NCBI GenBank assembly: GCA_014529385.2
Contig: CM043962.1
Location: 35,431,598-35,495,597 of the forward strand
DNA length: 64,000 nt
Direction of reading: 5' to 3'
DNA from: Adiantum capillus-veneris
Taxonomy: Eukaryota; Streptophyta; Polypodiopsida; Polypodiales; Pteridaceae
The position numbers were made by a program, and so were the translations under genes. This document shows, piece after piece, positions 30,806 to 42,385 of the stretch (position 1 is its first letter; each line of letters begins with the position of its first letter). The notes below the pieces were generated by a model that had not been told where the DNA came from, made no database searches, and saw nothing but the letters and a program-made list of their open reading frames with translations.

Positions 30806-32032
30806 TGTCATGTGACACATCCAACCCTATGTGTCCGTGGACAAGCTACACCATAGCAGGGTTCCCGTCAGTCCAGTCAGTCTAGATTAGAAGTGATCTG
30901 GCACTTTTGTGAGTCTATTCGTAGACCGTGCATGCCCAGTCACTTAGTATAGATGCATATCCTCTGGTTGCACACCGCATAAGCATAAGCATTTCCATCA
31001 TATTCCATCAGAGTCAGTTTGGGGATTTTTCCAGTGACTTTATCCTATTTTCCCTATTTTTGACATTTTTCACTTATTAATTTAAGTGACTTCCCAACAA
31101 AAGTAGGTAGGGCAAATTGGGTAAGAAAATATATAAGCAAACCCAAGTTAGCACTCTTGGGCAGATGAGCAAGGAGCACAACAGGTCCCCCAAGAAACAG
31201 GTACTCCCCCTCTCTCAACAAGATCCTCTCCAAGACTTCCTTGGTGAGTCCACCCCCATCAGCCCCTAGCGTTTTGCTATCGCTACCACTTCCTGCAATT
31301 GGCGTTCTTCACAGCAACTCATCGCCCTCAGCCACAAGCCTAGCGTTTTGGGGATCGCCCTCAGCCTCAGCCTCAAACCTAGCGTTTTTGGGATCGCCTT
31401 CAAGAACCTGCAGCAAGCTTTTGTTTGCAGCCATAGAGGACCAGAAGGACAGCGTTTTCAGCCCCTTTGTCGCAGCAGATATCAGCATTTTCAGCCTTCA
31501 AGTGCAGCCCTAAAAACGCAGCCTTCATCTGCTATTCTTCAGCGTTTTTATCAGCCATAAGCCTTGCGACAAACCAGGGATTTTCAGCCACAAAAACAGC
31601 AGTAAACAGTCATTTTCAGCACCTCAAAGTGGTCCCAGATTTTCAGCCATAGTCTCCTTGTGGACAGCAGATAGAAGAGCACCGAATTCAGCCATAAAGT
31701 CATCATCGTCGTCACTGACATAGTCACGAATTGCATCAGTCCATGCATCATCATTATACACCTTTGTGCAATCAAAAGTAGACCACTCTCGCCGACGAGA
31801 GTGGGGCCTTCGGAGGAGGGTTTTACAACGTCTCTGGTGTCGTATCTCTCTTCTCTCTTTCTCTCAGTCTCATACACTTGCATGCACAATATCCACTCAC
31901 TTTGTTCATGATCATAGCACTCTCCATAAAGAATGGAAGGGTCTCCCTTCCATAAGAACTAAAAGGAACCTTGAGCAAAATATGGATCACTCATCTTGAG
32001 AAAATACAACATTCATTCCGCTGCACCTTACA
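30806..32032. mobile_element. Solo LTR (1227 bp) with 5-bp target duplication CTGCA
   Basis: Starts TGTCATGTGACAC and ends GCACCTTACA. CTGCA flanks it exactly at 30801-30805 and 32033-32037. A TATATAAG at 31130-31137 fits an LTR promoter. It interrupts the untranslated region between pol and the 3' LTR of element B: the sequences on either side are contiguous in element C. No LTR-retrotransposon genes are inside. Confidence 0.85.
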
Positions 32033-32355
32033 CTGCAACATTTCGATCTCATAAATCTCTATAGACATGACCGCAATAAGAATTAGTTAATCCAACATCA
32101 GTGAGGTCCGGGATGGATCTAGATGCGGTTACTAAATAAGTTGTTGGCAGTCATGGTCTGAGATTTGGAATGAATTTTTCTGTGATTAATTCGTCATGTG
32201 ATGTCTATGTGACTGTCGTCTTTGTACAAGTACTAGATGTGTCATGTCTAGTGCGTCAGTACTTAAAGAGTTAGTGTCTACTGAAATGATTTATGGCCTA
32301 TGTCTTTTTTGCAGGCGTAATCAAGGGCAATAACAATTCTTTCAAGAGGGGGGTA

Positions 32356-32903
32356 TGTCACAAACTGCTTATGTGGCATGACCCTACAATAAAGTCGTCC
32401 CAACTTATGGTCAAGGGATGAGGGGCCCCATTAAACAAAACTTGCGTAGAAACCTGCTGGCGTGACAGTTGTACGGACGCCACGATTTACATTGCTGTCA
32501 GGGACGTACGGAACTTCCACAAATTGCGACACAAAAAGCGCTGACAGTGTTGTACGGATTTGCGCCAGAAGCGCTGGCTGCTTTTGAGCCTGTTGCTTTT
32601 GAGATTACATGCTTTTGGGGCTCTGCTTTTAGCACCCCTTGTAATGTTTATAAGTGACCCAAGGGGGCTCACTTCTCAGAGCATCTGGACGTAGAGTCTG
32701 AGAGCGAGCACCCGCGGGAGTTGTACTTTGCTCAAAGATTAATATAAAAGAAATACCGAAAGGGGCGCCAGTCTTTGGGGCCAATGTCTCTTGGCACGGA
32801 ACTACTCCGAGCTGTGTTGACTCTTGAATTGTGAATTGTTTTTGAAGTGAATCTCTGTCGTGTCGCGAAAGAACCTAGACTTGGGGTGTCCAAATTTGTT
32901 ACA
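32356..32903 (+). repeat. Element B 3' LTR
   Basis: Preceded by the purine tract CAAGAGGGGGGTA. Begins TGTCACAAACTGC, ends CAAATTTGTTACA, 548 bp. It abuts element A' gag codons directly at 32904. Confidence 0.88.
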
Positions 32904-34636
32904 CTCTGACCCTTTGAATTCTTTACGTAGGGAGCTCGAAGCCCTGAAGTTACAACGAGCTCCTCAAGAGGAGAGATCATTTTCTCTTCGCCAGGAGAAG
33001 CTGCCACATCAAGAAGCTTTGAACCAGATTAAGCGCTGGAGGAGCTCAAGGCTCATCAAGAACCTAAGGCTATGATCTTGTGTAGCTCCTGATGTTCTCC
33101 CGGGCATCCTTCACAGGAATGCCCGCTTTGAGCTTACTATCACTTCTGTGAGAAGTCCGGCCATGATGACAAGGACTGCTACTATCTGAAGGGACTACGG
33201 AAATTATAGCAGTGCCTCGCCCCTAGGCTTTAACACGGCTTGGCTTCTGCATCCAATATGGTTTCTCCCTATGGCCATCCAAACCACATGCCCCCTCTGT
33301 TGACAACCCCTCCTCATATGCAAGGTATGCAACGCGCCTTTCCATCTCAAAGTTTTTATCATGCTAGTGCCCATTCAGGTCCTCAAAGCTTCTACACCTC
33401 AGCTTCTACCCCCATGCAGCAAGAGCAGAGACCACCTCGCCCCCTGTCTCGTCCGTCCAATCGCCCCATTTTGTGCTACAATTGCGGGGACTATGGGCAT
33501 TACCAAAGCAAGCGTCCCTTGCCTGAAGGGTCTCCGCCTTACCGCCATTGCCATGAGGCTAAGGATCACTACAGTAAAGATTGTCCCAAGCAACGGGCAT
33601 CCACCTCTTCCAACCTCAGTTAGAACCAACAAGAGTTCACATTTCCGAAGATCAACCTGAATGTAGTAAGCACCATTCCTCAACCGTCACCTGCTAGGTT
33701 GCTACACATGTGGTTACCCCTAAGGATAGGGTGCAGCAAGTGGAGGAGCCCATTGTTGTCCTCACTAGGTCACAACGAGCAATCCTCGGCCTCAGTCTTC
33801 CTGCAGGTCTAGCTCTTCCATTTCCTCCTCAAAAACCTAGTCCGTTTGCAACATCTGACAAGCCACCCCCTGGTGCCAGCAGCCGACCGACTTCTATGCT
33901 ATCTGATATTGATGGGGCCTTCTTGGAAGTAGTAGCTGACTTACAGCAGATCAAAGTCCGAGAGCAAGTCTTGACCAAAAGCGAGAATCCTACGACGGAA
34001 ACTATCCTGAGGAACAGCAAGTCCCCCTTTACAACATGCTAAAGCTCGATGCAAATCTAAGGAGTGCCACCCTTACAGTCATTCAGTCTCCGTACCTGGG
34101 TGTAGGGCCTAGTGGCGGGCACCTCCCTGTACAACCCTTGTAGTCCTAAATAATTTTCTATCCCGCCGCTCCCTTCACCGATTATGGGAGTCCTCGTCTC
34201 ATTGTGTCTATTCTTAGGGGCCAATTCTCCGGTTTCATAGTCAATGGTGGATCTGGTATCAATCTGATGCCAAGTTCACTATGTTGGCTTTAGATCTTCA
34301 ACCTACCCGCCCTGCTCCGTTCACAGTTACATTGGCCAACCAAAGGGCAGTCTACCCAGTGGGCATAGTGGACAAGGTGCCTATGCAGGTACAAAACTTC
34401 ACATTTAACTTGGATTTTGTTGTGGCTCGTCTTCCCCAGGTTGAGGGAGAATTTCCCTTGCTCATCAGTAGACCATGGCTGCAGCACATTAAAGCACTTC
34501 ACGATTGGGAAACGACGCCATGTTGAATTTTCCTGGCTCCCCAATGCAACCAATTCGACTCGAAGGAGATATGGATCCAGTGGTTCATCATAGTTCTTTA
34601 TCAGTGGAGTCCAACCCCGACCTGAAACAGCCTACC
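32904..34636 (+). pseudogene. A-family gag-protease relic (A'), left part
   Basis: Opposite in orientation to element A but clearly the same family. Gag resumes at SDPLNSLRRELEALKLQRA. Cys/His motifs follow, the first with a stop replacing a residue after CPL. Then come CYNCGDYGHYQSKRP (last Cys of the knuckle changed to Arg), the protease with VNGGSGINLM (catalytic Asp replaced by Asn, near 34240-34270), and PLLISRPWL near 34465. Frameshifts lie near 33070, 33690, 34020 and 34275. It stops at SVESNPDL.QP (34636), where element C is inserted, and continues at 40989. Confidence 0.8.
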
Positions 34637-35171
34637 TATAAGAAACGTGGACACCCCAAGTCAAGATTCTACCGCGACACAACACAGATTCACTTCAAAA
34701 CAGTTCACAAAGATGACATGGTCCGGCGTAGTTCCGTGCACAGAGGTATTGGCCCCAAAGACTGGTGCTCCTTTTGGTATTTCTTTTTATAATAATCTGT
34801 GTTCAAAGTACAAGAGAGTTGGCGGGTGCTCACTCTCAGACTCTACGTCCAGATGCTCTATGAAGTGAGGCCCAACCAACTTATCTATTGGTACAAGGGA
34901 TATCCCAAAAGCAGAGCCCCAAGATCATTAGCTTGAAAAGCTTTTAACTCAAAAGCAATGGGCCCAAAAGATGCCATAAAAATCAGCCAGTGTAATTTCC
35001 GCTAATTTGTACGGAATGCCACGTCAGTACTTTCAACGTTTTCTACGCCGCAATTTCCGGAGGTTCCGTACAGTCTACCATGTGTCAGCCTGTCGGCGCA
35101 TAATGCGGGATGCTGCCACGTCATCTGTTGCATGTGTGTCCGAGGGCCAGCCACGTCATCAATTTGTGACA
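34637..35171 (-). repeat. Element C 3' LTR
   Basis: Reads TGTCACAAATTGATGACG from 35171 on the - strand. Its terminal bases at 34637-34650 are diverged from the expected GTTTGTTACA but align with the other LTR. Confidence 0.85.
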
Positions 35172-35739
35172 TACCCCCTCTTGAAAGAATTGTAATTGCC
35201 CTCGATTACGTCTACAAAACAAACGAAAGCCATAAATTGTCTTAGTAGACACTGACTGTTAGTACCAATAGACAGTCACATCACCGGACATCACTCGACA
35301 TCACAGGATATCACATGACAAATCATATTCAAATTCATTCCAAATCTCAGACCATGATTAATTGGCAACGTATTTAGTAATCGCATCTAGATCCAGTCGT
35401 AACCTCATAGATGGTCGATTAGTTAATCCATATGGCAATCATGTCTATAGAGATTTATGAGACCGAAATGCTGCAGTCATTTCATCTCTTAGTTCCTGCG
35501 CTCAAACAAGTCAAGTACAAATCAATCAGTATCATTTTCATTTTCGGAAATTCCAATTCATAAAGTCACACAGCAGAATACTGTCAGGCCAGCAGTATCC
35601 CTGAACCCAAAGGGATATCAATGACTCTATATCAAAAATCAGGGTAATTTGTTGACAAAGTCTCGGAGTGACTCCCCTCTTGTGCAAGCCTGCTGCACTA
35701 GATTCACCCATGCTGAAATCGGGGTTCTATTGGAGTAGA

Positions 35740-36871
35740 CTATACTAAACTGAATGCTTCACGGTAAAGTTCCAAAATCCGACGAGTATCTGCTAGGTCC
35801 TCCTCCTCCATCCACTTCACATCCAGTGCAAGATAGTTCTTGAATTTAACCAAAAACCACCTAATCACTTCACCTTTAATCTTTCTATCTTTATGTGCCA
35901 ATACTTGTTTTGAAACGAGGATCTCCTCGCTTTCCTCCACTTCGAGTTGCTCATCTAGCTCCCCATCATCAGGCACTTCGCCTTTAAAAGGCTTCAAGAG
36001 ACTCACATGAAAAGCATTGTGAATTCTCCAAGTATCGGGCAGCTTCAGTCTAAGGGAGATATCATTTATCTTTTCTTTTATCTGGAAAGGTCCATAGTAT
36101 CTCATCCTAGGCTTTGGAAAAAGCCACTCCTTTCCCTTTTTCTTTCGTAGGCGTGCCTTCTCAAAACATAAGAGCACCCAATCGTCTTCCTTTAATTTCA
36201 AATCGCGACGGTGCCGATTTGTTGCATTCTTGTGTCTTTCCTGAGATTTCACTAAAACCTCCCGGACCTTGGTAAAAGCAGTGTCCAAGTCCCTCGTGTA
36301 CTGGTCGGCTTCAAAAATCTTATCTTCCGTGCTAAGGAAGGTAGCACCTTCAATAATTTCAAATGGTGCCTTCCCCATCGAAGAGTGGATCGTGTTATTG
36401 TAGGCAAATTCCACCAAGGGCAAAAAAATTCCATTGAGTCTTCTAATCAGAAATGTAAGACTTCAATAAATCCAGTACGACTGAATTTGCAATCTCAGAT
36501 TGCCCATTTGTCTGCGGGTGGAAAGATGACGAGAAATCTAACCGCGTGCCAATGTTCTCCCCAATAGCCTTCCAAAACAAACTCGTGAATTGAGGATCTC
36601 TGTCAGAGACTATTGTCTCAGGCATGTCATGTAATTTGAATATCTAGGCAATGAACAATCTCGCTAAATGATCCGGGTTGACTGTTTTTTTCACTGGAAT
36701 GAAATAAGCTTGCTTGCTAAATCTGTCAATAACAGTCTAGATACCATCGTGCCCACTCTGTGTCTTCGGGAGATAAAAAATGAAATCCATAGCAATACAT
36801 TCCTAGGGGCGGTTGGGAATGGGTAAAGGCTGTAACAATCCCTGTGCTTTATGCCTGTCAAACTTGACCTT
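35740..36871 (-). pseudogene. Integrase core and chromodomain of element C
   Basis: Core Asp residues occur in AMDFIFYLP near 36795 and IVSDRDPQF near 36610; the catalytic Glu in SFHPQTNGQSEIANSVV near 36505-36470 is intact. After a break near 36440 one frame of 227 codons (36423-35740) runs through FAYNNTIHSSMGKAPFEIIEG, the GPFQIKEKIND barrel and a C-terminal chromodomain FLVKFKNYLALDVKWMEEEDLADTR near 35860-35790. It is the longest intact pol segment in this family here. Confidence 0.82.
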
Positions 36872-37680
36872 CTAGCATACCAAGCAACTGCGTACAAAAT
36901 CGCCCACATCCTTCTTGAGTCTCAGCCAAAAGAAGTAACGCTCCACACCTTTCAAGGTGGTATCAATGTCGCGGTGACCCGTAAATGGTGGACAGAGGCA
37001 TTCAATTAGAACCATTTCCCTCAACGGCTGTGTAATGCACAACATCGTTTTCTTCATCAAGTAGCCATCCCGTATGAAATATCCCACTACTGTCTCCCCA
37101 TTCTGTATTCGACTAAATTCATCATAAAATTTGGATTTGTGGCGTACTAATCGACCATGTCCTCGAAGCTTCTATGGTGAATCGAGGAAATAGCCAAGAC
37201 TAATGGCTTCCGGGACAAAGCATCTGCCACCAAGTTCTTTTGTCCCTGTATATGGACAATCTGGAAGTGAAATTGTGACAAGATGTTAGCCCATTGCATC
37301 CGCTTTTCCGAAAGCTGCTTCTGTGACAAGAAGTAGCGTAAACTCTGATGATCAGTGAAGACCGTAAAATCGGCTCCGAGTAGGTAATGTCGCCACTGAG
37401 TAAGAGCATAGATAACCGCCAGAAGCTCTTTCTCATAAATATGTGCTATCAATTCCGGCCTTGAAAACAATCAGCTCTCATAGGCAATGACATGGCCTTC
37501 TTGCATTAAGACCGCACCCAGACTACGAACACAAGCATCACAATATACTTCCGATGACTTATGCAAATCCGGCAAAGTCAAAATTGGTCCCGTAGTCAAT
37601 TTCTCTTTCAAAGTTTGAAAGGCAGTCACCTCTATGGGTCCCCACGAGAAAGAGATTCCTTTCTGTGTCAAAATATGCAA
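36872..37680 (-). pseudogene. RNase H and integrase zinc finger of element C
   Basis: VYCDACVRSLGAVLMQEGHVIAYES ends at a stop at 37471-37473. The same frame continues with PELIAHIYEKELLAVIYALTQWRHYLLG, FTVFTDHQSLRYF and VADALSRKP, another stop at 37147, then the zinc finger GHRDIDTTLKG..SCLVC near 36985-36875. Slightly better preserved than in element B, including the RNase H catalytic Glu region KELLAVIYAL. Confidence 0.8.
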
Positions 37681-38422
37681 GGGGAAGCGACCTCTGCAAA
37701 CTTTCTAAGGAACCGCCGGTGTAAGAACATAAGCCCAAGAAGCTTCTAACTTCATGAACATTCTTCAAATCGGGCCAATCTTGGCCGGGTCCATCTGTAC
37801 TCCTTCTGCTGAGACGATAGTGTCAATCTTGGCCGGGTCCATCTGTACTCCTGCTGCTGAGACGATATGTCCCAAAAAGTGTATCTCTGGCAAGAAAAAA
37901 TTCACTCTTCTTAGCATTGATAACTTGTTTGTGATCTCGCAATGCCTGAAAGACCTGTAGTAGATGGTGTCTATGTTCTGCCTCACCCTTGGAGAAGACT
38001 ATAATGTCATCAAAGAAAGTGCCAACAAAAGATCTGTACTCTCTGAAAATCCTATGCATCATTCGGTTGAAAGTCGTTGGAGCATTGGTAAGGCCAAAAG
38101 GCATCACCAAAAATTCATATAAACCGAAGCTCGTCCGAAAAGCCATCTTGTAGACATCTCCCGGCACGATTCGGAATTGATGATATTCGCTTTTCAAATC
38201 AATCCTGCTGAAACAAGAGGTTCCCTAAAGTCGGCCAAGAATATCATCAATCCTCGGAATCGAAAATTTGTTCCTGAAGGCGATTTTATTGAGAGCTCTA
38301 TAATCAATGCACATTCTCCAAGATCCTTTCTTTAAAACCAACAACACCGCAGAGCAGTAGGGTGAAGTACTCGGCTGGATAAGACCCTTTCCATAAGGTC
38401 TTTCACTTGGTTCATAATCTCT
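37680..38422 (-). pseudogene. Reverse transcriptase of element C
   Basis: RT motifs: degenerate [13 protein letters not shown] near 38330-38295, FSRIDLKSEYHQFRI near 38215-38170, MPFGLTNAPTTFN near 38105-38065 and catalytic FFDDII near 38020-38000. In the connection segment a 48-bp tandem duplication (37776-37823 and 37824-37871) repeats 16 codons in frame (VSA.GVQMDPAKIDTI), which no homologue here has. Confidence 0.8.
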
Positions 38423-38990
38423 TCATTCTGGGCTAGGAGCAAACACGTAAGGTGGCTGGTTCGGTGGTGTGCTTCCAAGTATCAGATCAATAATGTGATC
38501 CTCACGACGAGATGGTGGCAACTCACTTGGCAGGCCCTCAGAAAAGCAATCGGCATGAGTGTGGAGAAAATCTTGGCGTTCTTTATCAAGGTCAAAACAT
38601 ATTTGACCTTCAAACATCATTCAGTTCTCACTAGAAAATCGAGTAAAGAAATTGAATTTCATCAAGTACAATCTCTTTGCCCTTCATTTGTCAAAGTTGC
38701 TTTCTCAGCCCGATAGTCAACCACGGCGTTGTTCTTGTGGTACCAAGGGATTTCGAGGAGGACGTCACAACCTTCCTAAGGGCATTACATAGAAGTCCTC
38801 GTGCCCTAAATACCCCTGACATTGCAAACGAAGTTTGCCAATGATCAATGTAATGGCAACATCCCATTCGGGTGCCACTAGAACTGCCTTTGCCTATGGC
38901 CTCAGCCTGTCAGGCGTAATTCCAGGTCCAACCGCCAATTCAAGTGAAAAGAAGTTAGCCTTGGCTCCTCCATCAAAGAAAATGAGGGCT
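38423..38990 (-). pseudogene. Protease of element C, degenerate
   Basis: FFDGGAKANFFSLELA at about 38985-38935 is followed by protease-like sequence with several stops (near 38905, 38790 and 38720). Then comes the pre-RT segment LDKERQDFLHTHADCFSEGLPSELPPS ending near 38423. Homologous to 26738-27517 of element B. Confidence 0.75.
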
Positions 38991-39164
38991 TCCTGATCTC
39001 TCACTTTGCCCTAAGTGCAGCAAAGTTTTGTACTTTTGTTCATCTAATTCGGTTCGGGCCCCACGCAATGTGGTACCGAATCTGTTTTCATCTACCACGT
39101 TCCTCTGCTGCTCTAGAACTCTCTGGCCTATCTTCAGTCTGTTCTTGCTGTGCCTTTTTGGGGC

Positions 39165-40250
39165 ACTTTGCAGAGAGGGGTCCAAATTCCCCGCAACCAA
39201 AACACTTCCCCTCTTTGAGATAGATAGCCCTTTCTCTAAGAGTCGGTCGGGGACGTGTATCTGTTTTCTTTTCGTTGTCATGGGAACTCTTTCTCTTTCT
39301 ACTTCCATTGTGAGAGGACTGTTGGTTCTCTGAGTCAAGATCTCATCACTAGGGTCCGTCAAATTTCTCGAATGTTATCGCAAAACCCCATTTCGCATGA
39401 CCCATCAATTCTTGCATAGAATTCGCTTTTTGTTCCAAGCAGTAGTCGCGGATCCCTGTAGAGAGTTCGCAGCAAAAGCGCTCAATCTGTTTGTTAAAAG
39501 AGACCTTAAATGAAGAGGCTGGTAGAAAAGAGTTCCAAAAATCTTTCACAATAAGCGTCCAAAGAATCTCCCTTGGTCATCCAAACATGATTCCCAAGCA
39601 GTTCGTATATTTGATTCGTACTCCCGAGTCGGCCAAGAAGAAATAAAGAGCCTTTTGAATTTCAACCATTTAACTGGAGCTTCCTTCTTCAAGAGAAGAG
39701 TGGACCACCATGTTTGAGCATTTTCTTTGAAGAAAGATGCAACCCTTCTAATCTTGGAGAGCTCTGAGTAGTACCCTCCAGAAAAGGATTCATATTTAAT
39801 CGACTGTCCACCTTCTTTAAATTCTTTAATTTTCTTGCTCGTCTTCGAGGAAGTCATATTGATTGGCTCTGTAGAAGTACTTCTTTTCAAGAGTGCTTGT
39901 CCATGTCTTTTTGCGAGTACAGATTCCGCTTTTCTGTACTCAACTGTCTTTTCGACTTTCCTCCCTACATGAGAGAAGAAGCAATGGCCACACGCCATCT
40001 CGAGTAAATCTTATCAATCGGGTAGTTCTTCAAGTGTTTCACCAATCTTGGGTCCCTAGAGTACTTAATCAATCTGTTCACACATATGCCAATCTGCACT
40101 TGATGTTTGTACTCCTTCTTGGCAAACTTGTCAAAAAAAAAAAGCCCAAATCTTCATTCTTTTCTTCAGTTCCTGCGCCGGATTTTCAACTTTTCTTTGC
40201 CTTACCACTGAGAGGTCTCATCTCTGTCAGATTCTTTACGAGAACCCATG
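39165..40250 (-). pseudogene. Gag and altered zinc knuckle of element C
   Basis: Gag core near 39870-39690 (KIKEFKEGGQSIKYESFSGG, RRVASFFKENAQTWWSTLLL) and distal GIRDYCLEQKANSMQELMGHA near 39460-39395, spread over three frames. The knuckle at about 39215-39165 reads CFGCGEFGPLSAKC: the metal-binding His present in element B (GHIS) is Pro here. Confidence 0.75.
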
Positions 40251-40454
40251 TGTAATCTGGGATTCTTTATGGCTTTATGCCCTGTAAGACAGAGCAATGA
40301 AGACGGGAGCGCACCCGATGCACGATGTATGAAGGATGGGAGTGGCTGATAAGTCTGGGGTCAAGACACAAAGATTCTTTCCCAAAGGTTGTGTGCGCTG
40401 CAAAAAGGATCGGATCCTCCGTAGAAGAAGAATCTTTTTGTGCTCTGATACCAC

Positions 40455-40988
40455 TGTAACAAACTTGGACACTCCAAGTCAAGATTCTACCGCAATACAA
40501 CAGAGATTCACTTCAAAACAATTTACAAAGATGACACGACCCGTCGGCGTAGTTCCGTGCCCAAAGGTATTGGCCCCAAAGACTAGCGCTCCTTTTGGTA
40601 TTTTTTATATTAATCTGTGTTCAAAGTACAAGAGAGTTAACGGGTGCTCACTCTCAGACTCTGCGTCCAAATGCTCTGAGAAGTGAGACCCAACCAACTT
40701 ATTTATTGGTACAAGGGATACCCCAAAAGCAGAGCTCCAAAATCATTAACTTAAAAAGCTTTAACTTAAAAGCAATGGGCCCAAAAGTTGCCATAAAAAT
40801 CAGCCAGTGAAATTTCTATTGATCCGTACGGAATGCCACGTCAGCACTGTCAACGTTTTCTGCACCGCAATTTCCGGAGGTTCCGTACAATCTGCCATGT
40901 GTCAGCCTGTCGACACATAATGCGGGTTGCTACCACGTCATCTGTTGCAGTTGTGTCCGGGGGCTAGCCATGTCATCAGTTTGTGACA
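40455..40988 (-). repeat. Element C 5' LTR
   Basis: 534 bp, TGTCACAAACTGATGACATGG at 40988, ending TTTGTTACA at 40455 beside the primer-binding site. Confidence 0.88.
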
Positions 40989-41040
40989 CTACCCCACTTG
41001 ACGGGTCGGACGGAGATCTACTGCAGTAGTTGGAGATTAG
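40989..41040 (+). pseudogene. A-family relic (A'), right part beyond element C
   Basis: CTACCCCACTTGACGGGTCG continues the A-type frame (P-L-D-G-S-D-G-D-L-L-Q then stop) exactly where element A reads P-P-D-G-S-D-E-D-L-L-Q-W. Homology fades after about 41040. Confidence 0.75.
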
Positions 41041-42185
41041 AGAAATTTATGGAAGATTACATATGTTGTCTTTCCAATTGACGTACTACATAATTGGACA
41101 TGTATCCTTGTGTTTACGAAACAATGATTGGATAGAAATACTTCTATCCCTAAGTGGGGAAGTATGAATGGCCATTGACATGCTTGAAAAGAATGAAGAA
41201 CTATATCCTCTTACCTTATTGGAAGAAAGATATAGATGAACCTTAGGAACACACAATAAAACAAGCATAATGACTTCATTAAGTATTGTTTTAATAATGC
41301 TTGAGCATTATGTATTCTACTCAAAAAGAGCTTTCATTTGATTCCCATATTGATGTTTTTGTTATCAGCTTGCCTCTGATTCTAGAATGTTCTAGAAGCT
41401 TTTAGTCATGGGCTAGAAGAAGAAAAAGGAGAAAGACATTGTTAAAACACTTGTTACGTGCGTGAAGACACTTGTCAAAGACTTGTCAAAGACAAAAGAC
41501 AGTTCACTTTTCTTTTTCGACGTGCAAGAGAAGACTATTAGTTGTATGAGTTCCTCCAACTCTCGTATGTGCTTGTAAGGGCAACACATGCAAACGAGGG
41601 CAAACCAGCAAGATTGTTACCTTACTTGTTCGGCTGTGATTCCATGCTGAATTTTCAGCCTACACACTTGAAATTTTGGAAGAATAAACATATTCCTATG
41701 AAGGGGCCCCGCATTCTGGGCCAGCGTTGTCATTCTCAATCTTCTCTCCCTATCTCTCTAATTTGTCTCTCTCAGTCTTTCAAGTTATCCATATCTCTAC
41801 GTATCTATTATGCTATATCTCTACACATATATGTCCCTCAGTCAAGCTCTAACTGTAGATTAGTATTTATCTTTTATACAAAGTGATTAAATGGAAGTAA
41901 TAAGGATGTGGTGTGTCAAGGACAAGTTACACCCTCCTCCTTTCTTAGAATCTCATAGCACTTTAGGCCTTGGCACTTGCAAGTCAAGCTTGAGACTAGA
42001 GTAGGTTTCTTTCGAATTTCAAGCCTCTAGAGGCTCGAGTGCATTTCACATTTGGAGATTTAACGTTGAAAACTGATTTTACATTTTAAGTGTTTTTGTG
42101 TCCCCTTTCCTGCTCCACGTTCCCGTTTGCATTCCTGTTCCCATTCCGTATTCCGAATCCCTCTGATTCACACGATTAAGACAAG
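41041..42185. other. Stretch without a recognised gene
   Basis: AT-rich sequence with CT-rich patches at 41725-41775. No coding pattern, LTR ends or RNA gene I can support. Confidence 0.4.
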
Positions 42186-42385
42186 CTAGGGGGCTATCGG
42201 AAAAGCCTGCTGGGTGCCATCGGCAAGGACCTGCCTTTTTGCTTGCAACAATGACACGTACAGTGCTGCCTCCTCCAGTGCGGCAGCCGTGTCTATGCCA
42301 CCTCCACACGGCACCAGTCCTTACAACTCCCACAGCTTCTCATGGATCCTGGCCACTGCTGGCGCACTGCCACGCTCTGCGGCTC
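42186..42385 (-). pseudogene. Eroded bHLH-like domain remnant
   Basis: On the - strand one frame reads ARIHEKLWEL, a TAA at 42323-42321, then GLVPCGGGIDTAAALEEAALYVSLLQAKRQVL, ending at TAG 42188-42186. The pattern LVP.GG..(D/T)TA..LEEA..YV..L..qv resembles the loop and second helix of plant basic helix-loop-helix factors, and the segment before the stop could be helix 1. The basic region is not recognisable. The identification rests on pattern resemblance over about 45 residues. A related frame continues upstream to 42611 with a hydrophobic stretch that I cannot assign. Confidence 0.4.

Larger units (their letters stand above)
25229..32903 (+). mobile_element. Ty3/gypsy chromovirus-type element B
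   Basis: A partial 5' LTR (25229-25479), primer-binding site TGGTATCAGAGCA (25481-25493), gag, zinc knuckle, protease, RT, RNase H, integrase and a chromodomain. A purine tract CAAGAGGGGGG ends near 32353 and a 3' LTR occupies 32356-32903 (548 bp, TGTCACAAACTG...TTTGTTACA). The 5' LTR lacks about the first 300 bp. Two unrelated solo LTRs are inserted in it (27619-28039, 30806-32032). It belongs to the same family as element C, as LTRs and proteins align throughout. Confidence 0.88.
34637..40988 (-). mobile_element. Ty3/gypsy chromovirus-type element C, both LTRs, TSD CTACC
   Basis: Structurally complete element on the - strand. 5' LTR 40988-40455, primer-binding site GTGGTATCAGAGCAC at 40454-40440, gag, protease, RT, RNase H, integrase, chromodomain, purine tract (35185-35172), 3' LTR 35171-34637. 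The 5-bp target duplication CTACC is exact at 34632-34636 and 40989-40993, and A' codons continue across it. The two LTRs differ by many substitutions and small indels, so the insertion is not recent. All ORFs carry several stops or frameshifts. Confidence 0.9.

Noticed and set aside
31241-31560. Ser/Ala/Pro-rich protein inside the 1227-bp solo LTR
   Set aside because: Low-complexity, overlapping frames inside a sequence delimited as an LTR by an exact target duplication.
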